Source of the DNA: Acidovorax sp.
GTDB taxonomy: Bacteria > Pseudomonadota > Gammaproteobacteria > Burkholderiales > Burkholderiaceae_C
Reading direction: 5' to 3'
NCBI GenBank assembly: GCA_030692685.1
Contig: JAUXZO010000088.1
Coordinates: 23,598-87,597, forward strand
DNA: 64,000 nt
Made by a program: the position numbers and the translations under genes. The notes below the pieces were generated by a model. That model did no database searches. It saw only the letters and a program-made list of their open reading frames with translations, and was not told the DNA's origin. Below, piece by piece: positions 42,582-50,784 of this stretch; the stretch's first letter is position 1; each line of letters starts with the position of its first letter.

Positions 42582-43148
42582 TTATCGAGGACGGCGACGG
42601 AACTTCAAAAGCGCAGAACCGGCAACGAGGGAGGTCAACAACAGCAACGCCCATTCGCTGAGGGTCGGCACGGATGCTGTGGTGCCGGCAAGCACGGTCA
42701 GGCTGGCGGTGGCCGCAGCAGCTGAGCCGCCGACGCCGCTGTTAAGCGTGCTCGTCACGTTGCTCTTGAGCCCTGGTGTGGTGCCGGTCACATTGACCTG
42801 GAAGTTGCACGTGGCGCCAGCCAAAAGTTCTCCGCCGCCCAATGCGACGCTGGCACTCCCAGCCGCTGCAGTTACTGTGCTGCCAGCGCCGCAGGCGCCC
42901 ACGAGACCATTGGGCGTAGACACAACCAGCCCGGACGGAAGCGGATCGGTAAACGCAATGCCAGTCGCATTTCCGCCCCCCAGGGGGCGTGTGATTTCAA
43001 ACGCCAAGGTGGTGGACCCATTGAGCGGAATGGTCGGGGCTCCAAAAGACTTGCTGAACTGAAATACAACCCCCGCATGCGCCGACGCGCCGCATGTAAG
43101 TGCGGCAGCGGCCAAAACTGCAAGGCCAAAGCGAGAAGAAAAATACAT
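42582..43148 (-). CDS. IPTL-CTERM exported protein
   Basis: 188 residues. A signal peptide ends at about residue 25 (GASAHAG). The middle is a beta-sandwich of the conserved-repeat/DUF11-like type (IPLNGSTTLAFEITRPLGGG, then LPSGLVVSTPNGLVGACG). The last 31 residues are a sorting signal: VPTLSEWALLLL followed by a hydrophobic helix and FRRRPR. This is the IPTL-CTERM tripartite motif, recognised by exosortase H in organisms that carry it. A surface role is expected. No exosortase gene is present in the window. Confidence 0.88.
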   Translation of the reverse strand: MYFSSRFGLAVLAAAALTCGASAHAGVVFQFSKSFGAPTIPLNGSTTLAFEITRPLGGGNATGIAFTDPLPSGLVVSTPNGLVGACGAGSTVTAAAGSASVALGGGELLAGATCNFQVNVTGTTPGLKSNVTSTLNSGVGGSAAAATASLTVLAGTTASVPTLSEWALLLLTSLVAGSALLKFRRRPR

Positions 43149-43251
43149 GAAAACAAAACCCTTATCAGTGAATCGGCGGCAGCCTCAAGGATTGCCGAGC
43201 GCGGTTTGTAACTGAATAGCAGGAAACTGTCTCCAAATAAATGCGCAAAAC

Positions 43252-44112
43252 CTAAGAGGCAGAAGGAGGCGGAAGCGGCGCTTGCGGCTGCAAACCTGCC
43301 GAGCTTTCGCGAAACCTGCGGGCAGGCAGCAGCAGCGACCCCCACCATCCCGTATCTGGTCCACTGCGCAGATAGGCCAAGCCAACGCGCATCGCCGCTT
43401 GACCGTCCCTCGGTAAACCCCGGTAGGTACCCAGCAAGTGGTCCCACCAGGGGAACACCAGGGCGAAGTTGCGCTGCCCTTCTTCTTCATGCACAGAGTG
43501 ATGGATGCGGTGCATGTCGGGCGTAACGACCCACATGCGCAGCCAACGGTCCACACCCGCTGGCAGCATCAGGTTGGCATGGCAGAAGGCGGTATGCGCC
43601 ACCTGCAGCAACAAGTAGAACGTCAGCGAAAGCACAGGTACACCCAACGCTGCACACCCCATCAAGGTGAAGACCGAAAGCGCAGCCACCTCCAGCGGGT
43701 GATGCCGCACGCTGGTACTTACATCGAAGGCTTCATCGGCGTGGTGGACCTGGTGCAACCGCCAGAGCAGCGGAACCGCGTGGGACAGTCGGTGCAGCAG
43801 GTACTGGAGTAGGTCCACTACCACCACGCCCAGCACGACCTTGGCAACGTCGGGCAAGCTCGACCCCGCGATCCCCCCCCAGCCAAGTCCGCTTCCCCAA
43901 CGTATGGCTGCGTCATTCAGCGAAGGCAGGCCCCACAGCGCCAAACCAAGACCGGCGCCGTACAGGCCGAGGTTGACCGGCCAGCGGCGCGTGCGTGCCG
44001 GATCGTTGCTCTGGCGGGGCCACCGGGCCTCCAGAAAACTTATCAGCGCACCGACGCACACAAGCAATGTCGGAGGCCACCACGCGAGGTGCTCCCACAA
44101 AAAATCCACCAT
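43252..44112 (-). CDS. Sterol desaturase / fatty acid hydroxylase family protein
   Basis: 286 residues with four or so membrane helices. The histidine clusters that bind the di-iron centre are HRLSHAVP, HQVHHADE and HRIHHSVHEEE, plus HH in SVRHHPLE. The family hydroxylates or desaturates lipids using O2. The bacterial substrate is not known; candidates include carotenoid, ornithine-lipid or sterol-like compounds. It starts MVDFLWEHLAWWPP and is followed, 100 bases downstream on the same strand, by the IPTL-CTERM gene. Confidence 0.9.
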   Translation of the reverse strand: MVDFLWEHLAWWPPTLLVCVGALISFLEARWPRQSNDPARTRRWPVNLGLYGAGLGLALWGLPSLNDAAIRWGSGLGWGGIAGSSLPDVAKVVLGVVVVDLLQYLLHRLSHAVPLLWRLHQVHHADEAFDVSTSVRHHPLEVAALSVFTLMGCAALGVPVLSLTFYLLLQVAHTAFCHANLMLPAGVDRWLRMWVVTPDMHRIHHSVHEEEGQRNFALVFPWWDHLLGTYRGLPRDGQAAMRVGLAYLRSGPDTGWWGSLLLPARRFRESSAGLQPQAPLPPPSAS

Positions 44113-44132
44113 CGCAATCCCTCCTGCCTCAG

Positions 44133-44190
44133 ATCAAACGCGCGCACTGACGCCGAGCACCGGCACCGGCACCGTGACCGTGACCGCGAT
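44133..44190. repeat. Hexamer-repeat segment related to 9745
   Basis: AGATCAAACGCGCGCACTGA, then CACCGG/CACCGT/GACCGT hexamers and CGATCAA. The first 13 bases match the start of the 9745-9865 cassette. It lies between the SEC-C gene end and the sterol-desaturase-like gene start. Confidence 0.6.
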
Positions 44191-44206
44191 CAATGCAGTC
44201 ATTTCT

Positions 44207-45067
44207 TCACGCCCCGTGGCACTTCTTGTACTTTTTGCCGCTGCCGCAGTGGCACGGGTCGTTACGGCCCGGCTCGGGCGCTTTGCGCACCGTCTCCACG
44301 CGCGGGCCCATGCTCTTCCACAGCTGGCGCAGGTCGTACACGGCCCAGATGGCTTCGCCGAAGGCTTCGACACGCGCCTGGCTGGTGCTGGGGGGGCCGT
44401 CTTCGTCGTACATGCAGACTTCGGGCTTGCCGGTGTCGTCTTCGGTCAGGGCGACGATGCTTTCGAGCGCGTTGTCCAGCCACTTGGCGGCTTCCTTGTC
44501 GCGCGGAGCGGCCCAGTCTTCGGGCCAGTTTTCTACGGCAAACATGAAGCCCAGGGCCCAGACCTGGCCGAAGGATGGGATCTCCTGCTCGTCGTCGCCC
44601 ATTTCGGCGCGTTGTTCGTCGGTGAGGCTGGCCACGGCGCCGCGCATGTCCATCGCTTCGGGCTGGAAGGTGCGGTCATCGTCCAGCGTCTTCACGTCGG
44701 TGTCGAGCTGGGTCACGATCTCGGCCCAGCGGCGGTCCCACAGCTCTAAAAAGCGCGCCTGCTGGGCGGCGTCGGCAAACGCGGGCAGCTGCGGCAGCTG
44801 CGCGCCTTCGGCCACATCCAGCTCGGCGCCATCGCCCAGCAGCATGGGCAGGTATTCGGCGGGGGCAATCGGGCGGCGGCTGCAGATCAACGCGGTCATG
44901 AAACCGTCGCAGAACTCCCACTGCGGGATTTCTTCGCCGCGCGCGCGCAGGTCGTCCAGAATGTCGTCGATCTCTTCCAGCGCTTCGGGGCTCAGCGCGG
45001 CGGCGGGCGCGGCTGTGGGGTCATCAAGATCGTCGGTGGAGGGGGTGGGCGATGTGGGTTCGGTCAT
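44207..45067 (-). CDS. YecA/UPF0149-like protein with C-terminal SEC-C zinc motif
   Basis: 286 residues from the ATG at 45067 ([16 protein letters not shown]). The N-terminal two-thirds is a YecA/UPF0149-type helical domain ([20 protein letters not shown], then [10 protein letters not shown] and LPMLLGDG), and the C-terminus is a full SEC-C motif ([20 protein letters not shown]) like that of SecA. In E. coli YecA is a SecA-interacting ribosome-associated protein. A long N-terminal extension in the frame is ignored because it crosses a MITE remnant. Two ruined relatives lie at 39978 and 41838. Confidence 0.88.
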   Translation of the reverse strand: MTEPTSPTPSTDDLDDPTAAPAAALSPEALEEIDDILDDLRARGEEIPQWEFCDGFMTALICSRRPIAPAEYLPMLLGDGAELDVAEGAQLPQLPAFADAAQQARFLELWDRRWAEIVTQLDTDVKTLDDDRTFQPEAMDMRGAVASLTDEQRAEMGDDEQEIPSFGQVWALGFMFAVENWPEDWAAPRDKEAAKWLDNALESIVALTEDDTGKPEVCMYDEDGPPSTSQARVEAFGEAIWAVYDLRQLWKSMGPRVETVRKAPEPGRNDPCHCGSGKKYKKCHGA

Positions 45068-45121
45068 TGGAGGGCTCCGGTCGTCAAGCGAGAAAGCGGG
45101 GGCTGGGCGTTTGGCGGGGCT

Positions 45122-45166
45122 GGAAATCGTCGGCTGCAAATCGCTTTCGACACTCCAAGTCCGACA
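45122..45166. mobile_element. Internally deleted MITE remnant
   Basis: GGAAATCGTCGGCTGCAAAT joined to GCTTTCGACACTCCAAGTCC, then GACA: the two ends of the MITE (reverse orientation) with the central 100 or so bases missing and the outermost CTAGGAGCCTG lost. It lies 55 bases upstream of the SEC-C gene start, in the shared 5' region with the glutamate-synthase-like gene. Confidence 0.75.
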
Positions 45167-45347
45167 AACGCCCGGAAGCAAAGTTTTACTTTTATGATGC
45201 GCAAGCCTTGTGCCGTGGCGCTGGCGCAGCACCAGCACAGCGGCCCGGGGGCGCCGTGCAACAAAGAACGCCGCGCGCACCATGGCAACCCGATAAAAAG
45301 GCGGTCAGTGTAGCCCTCTCGCACCGCAGCCCCCAACCAGGACCCCC

Positions 45348-47090
45348 ATGCTCCACCAACTCAACTCCTTGTACCCGGTGCGCTACACGGCCTTTGCGCT
45401 GTGCGCTTTCGGCCTGTTGCTGTCGCTGTTTGCGCTGGTGGCGTTTGGCGTGGGGCTGCCCGTGGTGCTGGTGTTCGCCGCGCTGGTGGCCGTGGGCGTG
45501 TACGACGTGCAGCAGACGCGCCACGCCATATTGCGCAACTACCCGGTCATCGGCCACATCCGCTTCATGCTCGAATATGTGCGGCCAGAGGTGCGCCAGT
45601 ATTTCATCGAGAGCGACAGCGAAGCCGCGCCGTTCTCGCGCGCTCAGCGCTCGCTGGTGTACCAGCGGGCCAAGGGTGCCCCGGACAACCGCCCGTTTGG
45701 CACCCACCTGGACGTGGGCGCGCAGGGCTATGAATGGGTGAACCATTCAATGGTGCCCACACAGCTGCCGTCGCACGACTTTCGGGTATGGATCGGCGGC
45801 AACCCCGATGCGCCGTCGCAGTCCGTGGCGCCCTGCACCCAGCCCTACCACGCCAGTGTGTTCAACATCTCGGCCATGAGCTTTGGCGCACTGTCGGCCA
45901 ACGCCATCCTGGCGCTCAACCAGGGCGCAAAAAAGGGCGGCTTTGCGCACGACACGGGCGAAGGCAGCATCAGCCAGCACCACCGCGTGCATGGCGGGGA
46001 TTTGATCTGGGAAATTGGCTCGGGCTACTTTGGCTGTCGCAACACTGATGGCACTTTCAGCGAAGAGCGTTTTGCCGCCAGCGCCACCGACCCGCAGGTG
46101 AAGATGATCGAGCTGAAGCTCAGCCAGGGCGCCAAACCGGGCCACGGTGGCGTGCTGCCGGGTGCCAAGGTAACGGCCGAGATCGCTGCCGCACGCGGTG
46201 TGCAACAGGGCGAAGCCTGTATATCGCCTGCCAGCCACAGTGCCTTCAGCAACCCGGTGGAGATGATGCAGTTCATCGCCAAGCTGCGCACGCTGTCGGG
46301 CGGCAAGCCCACCGGCTTCAAGTTCTGCCTGGGCCACCCCTGGGAATGGTTTGCCATCGTCAAGGCCATGCTGGTCACCGGCATCACACCCGACTTCATC
46401 GTGGTCGATGGGGCCGAGGGCGGTACAGGCGCGGCACCCGTGGAGTTCACCGACCACGTGGGCGCGCCGCTACAAGAAGGCCTGCTGCTGGTACACAACA
46501 CGCTGATGGGCGTGAACCTGCGCGACCGGGTGCGGATTGGCTGCGCGGGCAAGGTGATCAGCGCCTTCGACATCGCCCGCATGATGGCGCTGGGCGCCGA
46601 CTGGTGCAACGCCGGGCGCGGCTTCATGATGGCGCTGGGCTGCATTCAGGCGCAAAGCTGCCACACCGGCCACTGCCCTACGGGCGTGACCACCCAAGAC
46701 CCGCTTCGCCAGCAGGCGCTGGTGGTGCCCGACAAGGCCACGCGCGTGGCGCAGTTTCACCGCAGCACACTGCACGCGCTGCAAGAGCTGGTGCAGGCCG
46801 CCGGGTTGCGCCACCCCAAGGACATCACCGCCCACCACATCGTGCGGCGCATCAGCGACACCGAGGTGCGCCTGCTGTCCAACCTGATCACGCGCATGCA
46901 ACCGGGCGCGCTGCTGGGCCCGCTAGACGCGCAGCACAACGTGTTCCGCCGGTACTGGCCCGTGGCCAGCGCGCACAGCTTTCAGGCCAGCGAGCCTGCG
47001 CAGGAGCCCTCGGTGCCGCACCATGTAGAGATGGTTCAGGCAGCTGCCGCCGGTGCCGCCGCCGTGGTGGCGGGAGACGCGGCCGCATGA
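45348..47090 (+). CDS. FMN-binding glutamate synthase family protein
   Basis: 580 residues. Two membrane helices occupy residues about 12-50 (FALCAFGLLLSLFALVAFG), unusual for glutamate synthase but common for this stand-alone family. The FMN barrel of GltS large subunit follows: SAMSFGALSANAILALNQGAKKGG, GEGSISQHHRVHGGDLIWEIGSGYFG, KLSQGAKPGHGGVLPG, and IVVDGAEGGTGAAP. The cysteine set C-x5-C-x4-C in CIQAQSCHTGHCPTGV suits a 3Fe-4S cluster. No amidotransferase domain is present. The stop overlaps the next start (ATGA). Confidence 0.9.
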   Translation: MLHQLNSLYPVRYTAFALCAFGLLLSLFALVAFGVGLPVVLVFAALVAVGVYDVQQTRHAILRNYPVIGHIRFMLEYVRPEVRQYFIESDSEAAPFSRAQRSLVYQRAKGAPDNRPFGTHLDVGAQGYEWVNHSMVPTQLPSHDFRVWIGGNPDAPSQSVAPCTQPYHASVFNISAMSFGALSANAILALNQGAKKGGFAHDTGEGSISQHHRVHGGDLIWEIGSGYFGCRNTDGTFSEERFAASATDPQVKMIELKLSQGAKPGHGGVLPGAKVTAEIAAARGVQQGEACISPASHSAFSNPVEMMQFIAKLRTLSGGKPTGFKFCLGHPWEWFAIVKAMLVTGITPDFIVVDGAEGGTGAAPVEFTDHVGAPLQEGLLLVHNTLMGVNLRDRVRIGCAGKVISAFDIARMMALGADWCNAGRGFMMALGCIQAQSCHTGHCPTGVTTQDPLRQQALVVPDKATRVAQFHRSTLHALQELVQAAGLRHPKDITAHHIVRRISDTEVRLLSNLITRMQPGALLGPLDAQHNVFRRYWPVASAHSFQASEPAQEPSVPHHVEMVQAAAAGAAAVVAGDAAA

Positions 47091-47896
47091 GGATGGATAT
47101 TCCGGCGAGCACCGACTACAGCGCCTTTCTGCAACAGCAGCTGGCCACCCAGCCCCACAACGTGATGGCCCATGTGCTGGGCGATGAGCAGATCTGGATC
47201 AAGCGCGCAGGCGCCCCCCACGGCACAGGCCGCTACCGCGCCATGGCCGTGCTGGCGGGGCTGCTGCGGCTGCCGGTGCTGCGCCCCGTATCCAACCCCG
47301 GTGGCCCGGCCGCCATTGCCACCGAGGTGCGGCGCCTCACGGACCTGGCCGCACGCGGCATCCGCGTGCCCGTGGTGCTGGCCGCGCTGCCGAATGGGTT
47401 TGCCATGCGCCACCTGGGCCACACGGGCGAAGAGATCCATTCGCTGGGCAACGAGATCGACCACGCCGTGCAGGCGGGCGACACGGCCACCGTGCTGGCG
47501 CTGTGGCAACAGGGGCTGGAAACTTTGTCCGAGGTGCACCGCCAAGGCACCTGCCTGAGCCAGGCCTTTGCGCGCAACCTTGTGCGCTGCCCCGATGGCG
47601 AGGTGGCCTGCATCGACTTTGAAGACGACCCTGCGGCCGTGCTGCCGCTGGCGCTGTGCCATGTGCGGGATGCGCTGTGCTACGCGCACTCCACCGCTAT
47701 CTATCTGCACGCCAGCGGCACGCTGGCCGAGGGGCGCGAGCGCTGGGCTGCGTGGGTGGAGCAGGGGGGCGCGGAGATGCGGGAGGTCTTGGCGACCAGT
47801 GTCCGCCGGATGGGGTGGATGCGGCGCTTGCCGGAAAGCCGCCGATTGGGGCGGGACTTGCAGCGGGTGCGGGCGGCGTATGACCTGCTGGCCTGA
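47087..47896 (+). CDS. Kinase-like phosphotransferase of unknown substrate
   Basis: 269 residues, overlapping the end of the glutamate-synthase-like gene. It resembles small aminoglycoside-phosphotransferase/lipopolysaccharide-kinase-like folds: an N-lobe with DEQIWIKRAG (possible ATP-site Lys) and a C-lobe with LSEVHRQGTCLSQAFARNLV, where Asn follows where a catalytic loop is expected, then ACIDFEDDP matching a DFE/DFG-type metal site. The usual HxD catalytic aspartate is not obvious. A role linked to the upstream enzyme is plausible but unproved. Confidence 0.6.
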   Translation: MRMDIPASTDYSAFLQQQLATQPHNVMAHVLGDEQIWIKRAGAPHGTGRYRAMAVLAGLLRLPVLRPVSNPGGPAAIATEVRRLTDLAARGIRVPVVLAALPNGFAMRHLGHTGEEIHSLGNEIDHAVQAGDTATVLALWQQGLETLSEVHRQGTCLSQAFARNLVRCPDGEVACIDFEDDPAAVLPLALCHVRDALCYAHSTAIYLHASGTLAEGRERWAAWVEQGGAEMREVLATSVRRMGWMRRLPESRRLGRDLQRVRAAYDLLA

Positions 47897-47910
47897 AAGA
47901 GGATTTCGCG

Positions 47911-48354
47911 ATGAGCGATATTGAGATTTACACCCCCACTCCAGAAGAAGTCCACTCCGGCATCCTCGGCCGCCGGATGCGGCAGTTCAACTACGGCTTT
48001 GTTGGCGAATACGGCCAAACGCAGCCCGTGTGGGTGAGCGCACGTGACGCGCAGGGCGAATTGGTAGGCGGGCTGCGCGGATTCGTGTTTTTGCAGTGGC
48101 TGAATGTGGAATTGCTGTTTGTGGACGAGGCCGCCCGGCACCAGGGGGTAGGCCGCAAGCTGCTGGCCACCGCAGAGCAGAAAGCCCGCGACCTGGGCGC
48201 CCACAGCGTGACGCTCAGCACCTTTGAATGGCAGGCCCGGGGGTTTTACATCAAGCAGGGCTATGAAGAGTTTGGGCACATCGACAACTACGTCCAGGGA
48301 TTTCAGCTGGTGTATTTGAAGAAGGCTTTGACGCCTTTGCATTCCAAACTCTGA
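47911..48354 (+). CDS. GNAT-family N-acetyltransferase
   Basis: 147 residues, starting 14 bases after the kinase-like gene with AGAGGA upstream, so it is probably the third gene of that operon. The acetyl-CoA motif A is VDEAARHQGVGRKLLATAEQKA (Q/R-x-x-G-x-G), and motif B contains STFEWQARGFYIKQGYEEFG. The substrate is unknown. Confidence 0.92.
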   Translation: MSDIEIYTPTPEEVHSGILGRRMRQFNYGFVGEYGQTQPVWVSARDAQGELVGGLRGFVFLQWLNVELLFVDEAARHQGVGRKLLATAEQKARDLGAHSVTLSTFEWQARGFYIKQGYEEFGHIDNYVQGFQLVYLKKALTPLHSKL

Positions 48355-48422
48355 TTCCGGGCCCCAACGCATCGGTGGATAGATAAACCCCAGCCCCAGG
48401 AACCGACATTGCGGTCCTTGGA

Positions 48423-48737
48423 TCAGTACGCACCAAACAAGGCATCCAGCGCATTGGTGACCACGTCCGCATGCGCCCGAAGATTCCCAACGGGGTTCTT
48501 CAAAAATGACAAGGGCAAGGCACCGATGGCCGCCGCGTCCAGGATGACCGCAACGCCATCCACTTCCAGCGCGGGATTGAGGTCACGAAGCGGTATCGCC
48601 ACACGCTCGGCGCGACGCAACGGCAGCACCACGCGTGTCTGCAAACCGCTGATGTACTCGTTCTGCACATCCAACAGAAAGGGCGTGATGGCACGCTGTG
48701 CAGCGTCGGGGTGCCGATAGACGTCAAAACGCGCCAT
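48423..48737 (-). CDS. ccdB: CcdB-family toxin
   Basis: 104 residues. CcdB poisons DNA gyrase. The sequence MARFDVYRHPDAAQRAITPF, then LLDVQNEYISGLQTRVVLPL and a C-terminus ending NALDALFGAY matches the family; F-plasmid CcdB ends WGI, which is not conserved here, as is common in chromosomal copies. It lies three bases downstream of the ccdA-like antitoxin on the minus strand. Confidence 0.9.
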   Translation of the reverse strand: MARFDVYRHPDAAQRAITPFLLDVQNEYISGLQTRVVLPLRRAERVAIPLRDLNPALEVDGVAVILDAAAIGALPLSFLKNPVGNLRAHADVVTNALDALFGAY

Positions 48738-48740
48738 CGG

Positions 48741-48980
48741 TCAGAAGCTCCGGTACTGGGCCAGCGGCAGGCCTTCGCTCTCGATGCGCGCGTTGTAGGC
48801 AGCAATGGCCTCTTGGTTGGTGCTGTTCCAGCGCTCCCAGTAGCGGCGCTGGACTTCGGCGGCCAGCAACTCGTCCACCGTCTGGGAAATGTTCATGCCC
48901 ATGTCTCGCGCGGCCTCCAGCACCTTGCTGTTGAGCGACAGGTTGGTGGATTTTTTGGGGGCGTTGTCAAAACGAAGCAT
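48741..48980 (-). CDS. ccdA: CcdA-family antitoxin
   Basis: 79 residues from the ATG at 48980 (MLRFDNAPKKSTNLSL). CcdA is a ribbon-helix-helix repressor whose C-terminal tail binds CcdB. The N-terminal KKSTNLSLNSKVLEAARDMG, then MNISQTVDELLA is the RHH, and the tail has RRYWERWNSTNQEAIAAYNA, which matches the CcdB-binding segment. A GAGAAACC box lies before the ATG. It should repress its own operon. Confidence 0.92.
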   Translation of the reverse strand: MLRFDNAPKKSTNLSLNSKVLEAARDMGMNISQTVDELLAAEVQRRYWERWNSTNQEAIAAYNARIESEGLPLAQYRSF

Positions 48981-49013
48981 GGCGGTTTCTCCAGCACAAA
49001 ACATGCGCATATT

Positions 49014-49493
49014 TTATGCGCATGCCGCTTCACACTCCAACACCAACCCTGTCGCCACATGTGCTCCCAAGCCCAACAACCGCTTGCGCATACAAATCAC
49101 CGCCTTGTCCTTGCTCAGCAAAATCGCCTGGTGCGCCGCCGCCAGATCAATGAATTTCTGATCGTCCGCGTCTTTGCAGACATACGCCACGCGCGGCGCA
49201 ATCTCCACCAGCCTCACCTGCGCATCAAACGCCGCCAGCACCTGCGCGGCATCCACCCGGTAGTAATCCATGCGCCCCACGATGTGCGGGTAGGCCAGCA
49301 CGCGCTCCAGCTCGTCGCGCATGACCTGGGTGGCGATCCAGGACAGGCGCCCCTGGGCCAGCAACGTGCGCAATGGGACGGTGCGCGGGTCGGAGAAGAT
49401 CAGTAAATCCAGCGCGACGTTGGTGTCGACCACCACGTGGCGTGCGGGCTCACCCGCCACGCCTTCGGCGGGCAGGCGCAGCTCAACCTGCAT
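49014..49493 (-). CDS. PIN-domain protein (putative toxin, PIN family)
   Basis: 159 residues from the ATG at 49493 (MQVELRLPAEGVAG). PIN nucleases carry acidic metal ligands: HVVVDTNVALDLLIF (first Asp), the mid-protein Glu in RDELERVL, then DADDQKFIDLAAAH with the remaining Asp residues. This corresponds to the putative toxin-antitoxin PIN family of COG1569. No antitoxin directly precedes it; the adjacent ccdA could not be its usual partner. It overlaps the end of the rlmL-like gene by 11 bases. Confidence 0.82.
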   Translation of the reverse strand: MQVELRLPAEGVAGEPARHVVVDTNVALDLLIFSDPRTVPLRTLLAQGRLSWIATQVMRDELERVLAYPHIVGRMDYYRVDAAQVLAAFDAQVRLVEIAPRVAYVCKDADDQKFIDLAAAHQAILLSKDKAVICMRKRLLGLGAHVATGLVLECEAACA

Positions 49494-50784
49494 TGCGGGG
49501 GCCAGCGTCCGGAGATGGGGATGCCGCACCGTCACGCGGTGCGCGCACGGAGCCCTTGATGATGTCGAAGCGGAACATGCGGCATTCGATGGGGCCGTTC
49601 CACATGGGCACGCGGCGCGACTCCTTGAGGCGCATCTTGCCGGGCAGCTTGAGGTCGGGGGTCAGCATCCAGGCCGTCCAGCCGCTGTAGTTCTTCTTCC
49701 AGTGTGACGCCAGCTGGCCAAAGAATTCACCCCCGTCGTCGGTGTGCGCCTCTTCGCGGCCCACGGCCATGCCTTGGGCGCGGTCGGCTGCGCGTTCGCT
49801 GGCGTTCTGTCCAGACGCTCCAGCGGCAGCAATGCGCTCGCCGTAGGGCGGGTTCAACAGCATCGCGCCGGGTTGCTCGCACGGGGGCATGCGCTGCAGG
49901 GCGTCGCCACCGCGCAGTTGCACGGCGTCGGCCACACCGGCACGCTCTGCATTGCGCTGGGAAAAATCGACCATGCGGAACGCCACATCACTACCAAATA
50001 TGGGCACAGCGCTTGTCTGTATTGCGCTGTCAGCTTCGTTTTTAATAGCATCCCAGACGTGCGACTGGAACGGCAGCAGTTTTTCAAAGGCAAAGCGGCG
50101 CAGCATGCCCGCCGGGATGCGGCAGGCGATCTGCGCGGCTTCGATGGCGATGGTTCCGCTGCCGCAGCAGGGGTCATACAAGGGCTGAGGGTTGTCGCCG
50201 AGCGGGTCCCAGCCACTGGCGGCGATCATGGCGGCGGCCAGGGTTTCTTTCAGCGGCGCGTCGCCCTTGTCCTCGCGCCAGCCGCGTTTGAACAGCGGCT
50301 CGCCACTGGTGTCGATGTAGATCGTGGCTTCGTCGGTGGTGAGGTGCAGGTGGATGCGCACATCGGGCCACTGCGTGTTCACATCGGGGCGCACGCCGCT
50401 CTTGTTACGGAATCGGTCGGCCACCGCGTCCTTGACCTTGAGGCCCGCGAAATTGAGGCTTTGCAGCGGGCTGTGCTGGGCCGTGACTTCGACCTTGAAG
50501 GTCTGGCGCGTGGTGAACCAGATCTCCCAGGCCACCTCGCTGGCAGCAGCGTAGAGGTCGTTTTCATTGCGATAAGGCCGGTGCGCCAATTGCACCAGCA
50601 CCCGCTGGGCCAGGCGGCTGTGCAGGTTGAGCAGCATCGCGTCGCGCCACGAGGCCCGCAGCAGCACGCCGCCCCGGCCGACCAGCAGGTCTTCCCCGGT
50701 AAGGCCCGTGATGCCATGCACCTCGTCGGCCAGAAAGCCCTCGACGCCGGCGGCGCAGGGGAGAAAAAGTTGGAGTTGGTTCAT
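49483..50784 (-). CDS. THUMP-domain RNA methyltransferase (RlmL-like)
   Basis: 433 residues. THUMP (about 50-150) is followed by a class I methyltransferase domain with DPCCGSGTIAIEAA (SAM site) and the catalytic NPPYGER. Related E. coli RlmL makes m2G2445 in 23S rRNA; this shorter version lacks the RlmK half. A segment DAIKNEADSAIQTSAVPIFG between strands seems to derive from a degraded palindrome copy. The gene overlaps the thioesterase stop (ATGA). Confidence 0.88.
   Translation of the reverse strand: MNQLQLFLPCAAGVEGFLADEVHGITGLTGEDLLVGRGGVLLRASWRDAMLLNLHSRLAQRVLVQLAHRPYRNENDLYAAASEVAWEIWFTTRQTFKVEVTAQHSPLQSLNFAGLKVKDAVADRFRNKSGVRPDVNTQWPDVRIHLHLTTDEATIYIDTSGEPLFKRGWREDKGDAPLKETLAAAMIAASGWDPLGDNPQPLYDPCCGSGTIAIEAAQIACRIPAGMLRRFAFEKLLPFQSHVWDAIKNEADSAIQTSAVPIFGSDVAFRMVDFSQRNAERAGVADAVQLRGGDALQRMPPCEQPGAMLLNPPYGERIAAAGASGQNASERAADRAQGMAVGREEAHTDDGGEFFGQLASHWKKNYSGWTAWMLTPDLKLPGKMRLKESRRVPMWNGPIECRMFRFDIIKGSVRAPRDGAASPSPDAGPRNAG
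49996..50052 (-). repeat. Decayed dispersed palindrome inside the rlmL-like gene
   Basis: ACAGCGCTTGTCTGTATTGC, then GCTGTCAGCTTCGTTTTTAA, then TAGC: GCGCTT and GCGCT arms plus an AGCT-TTTTAATAGC tail recall the family, but the arms are diverged. Confidence 0.4.
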
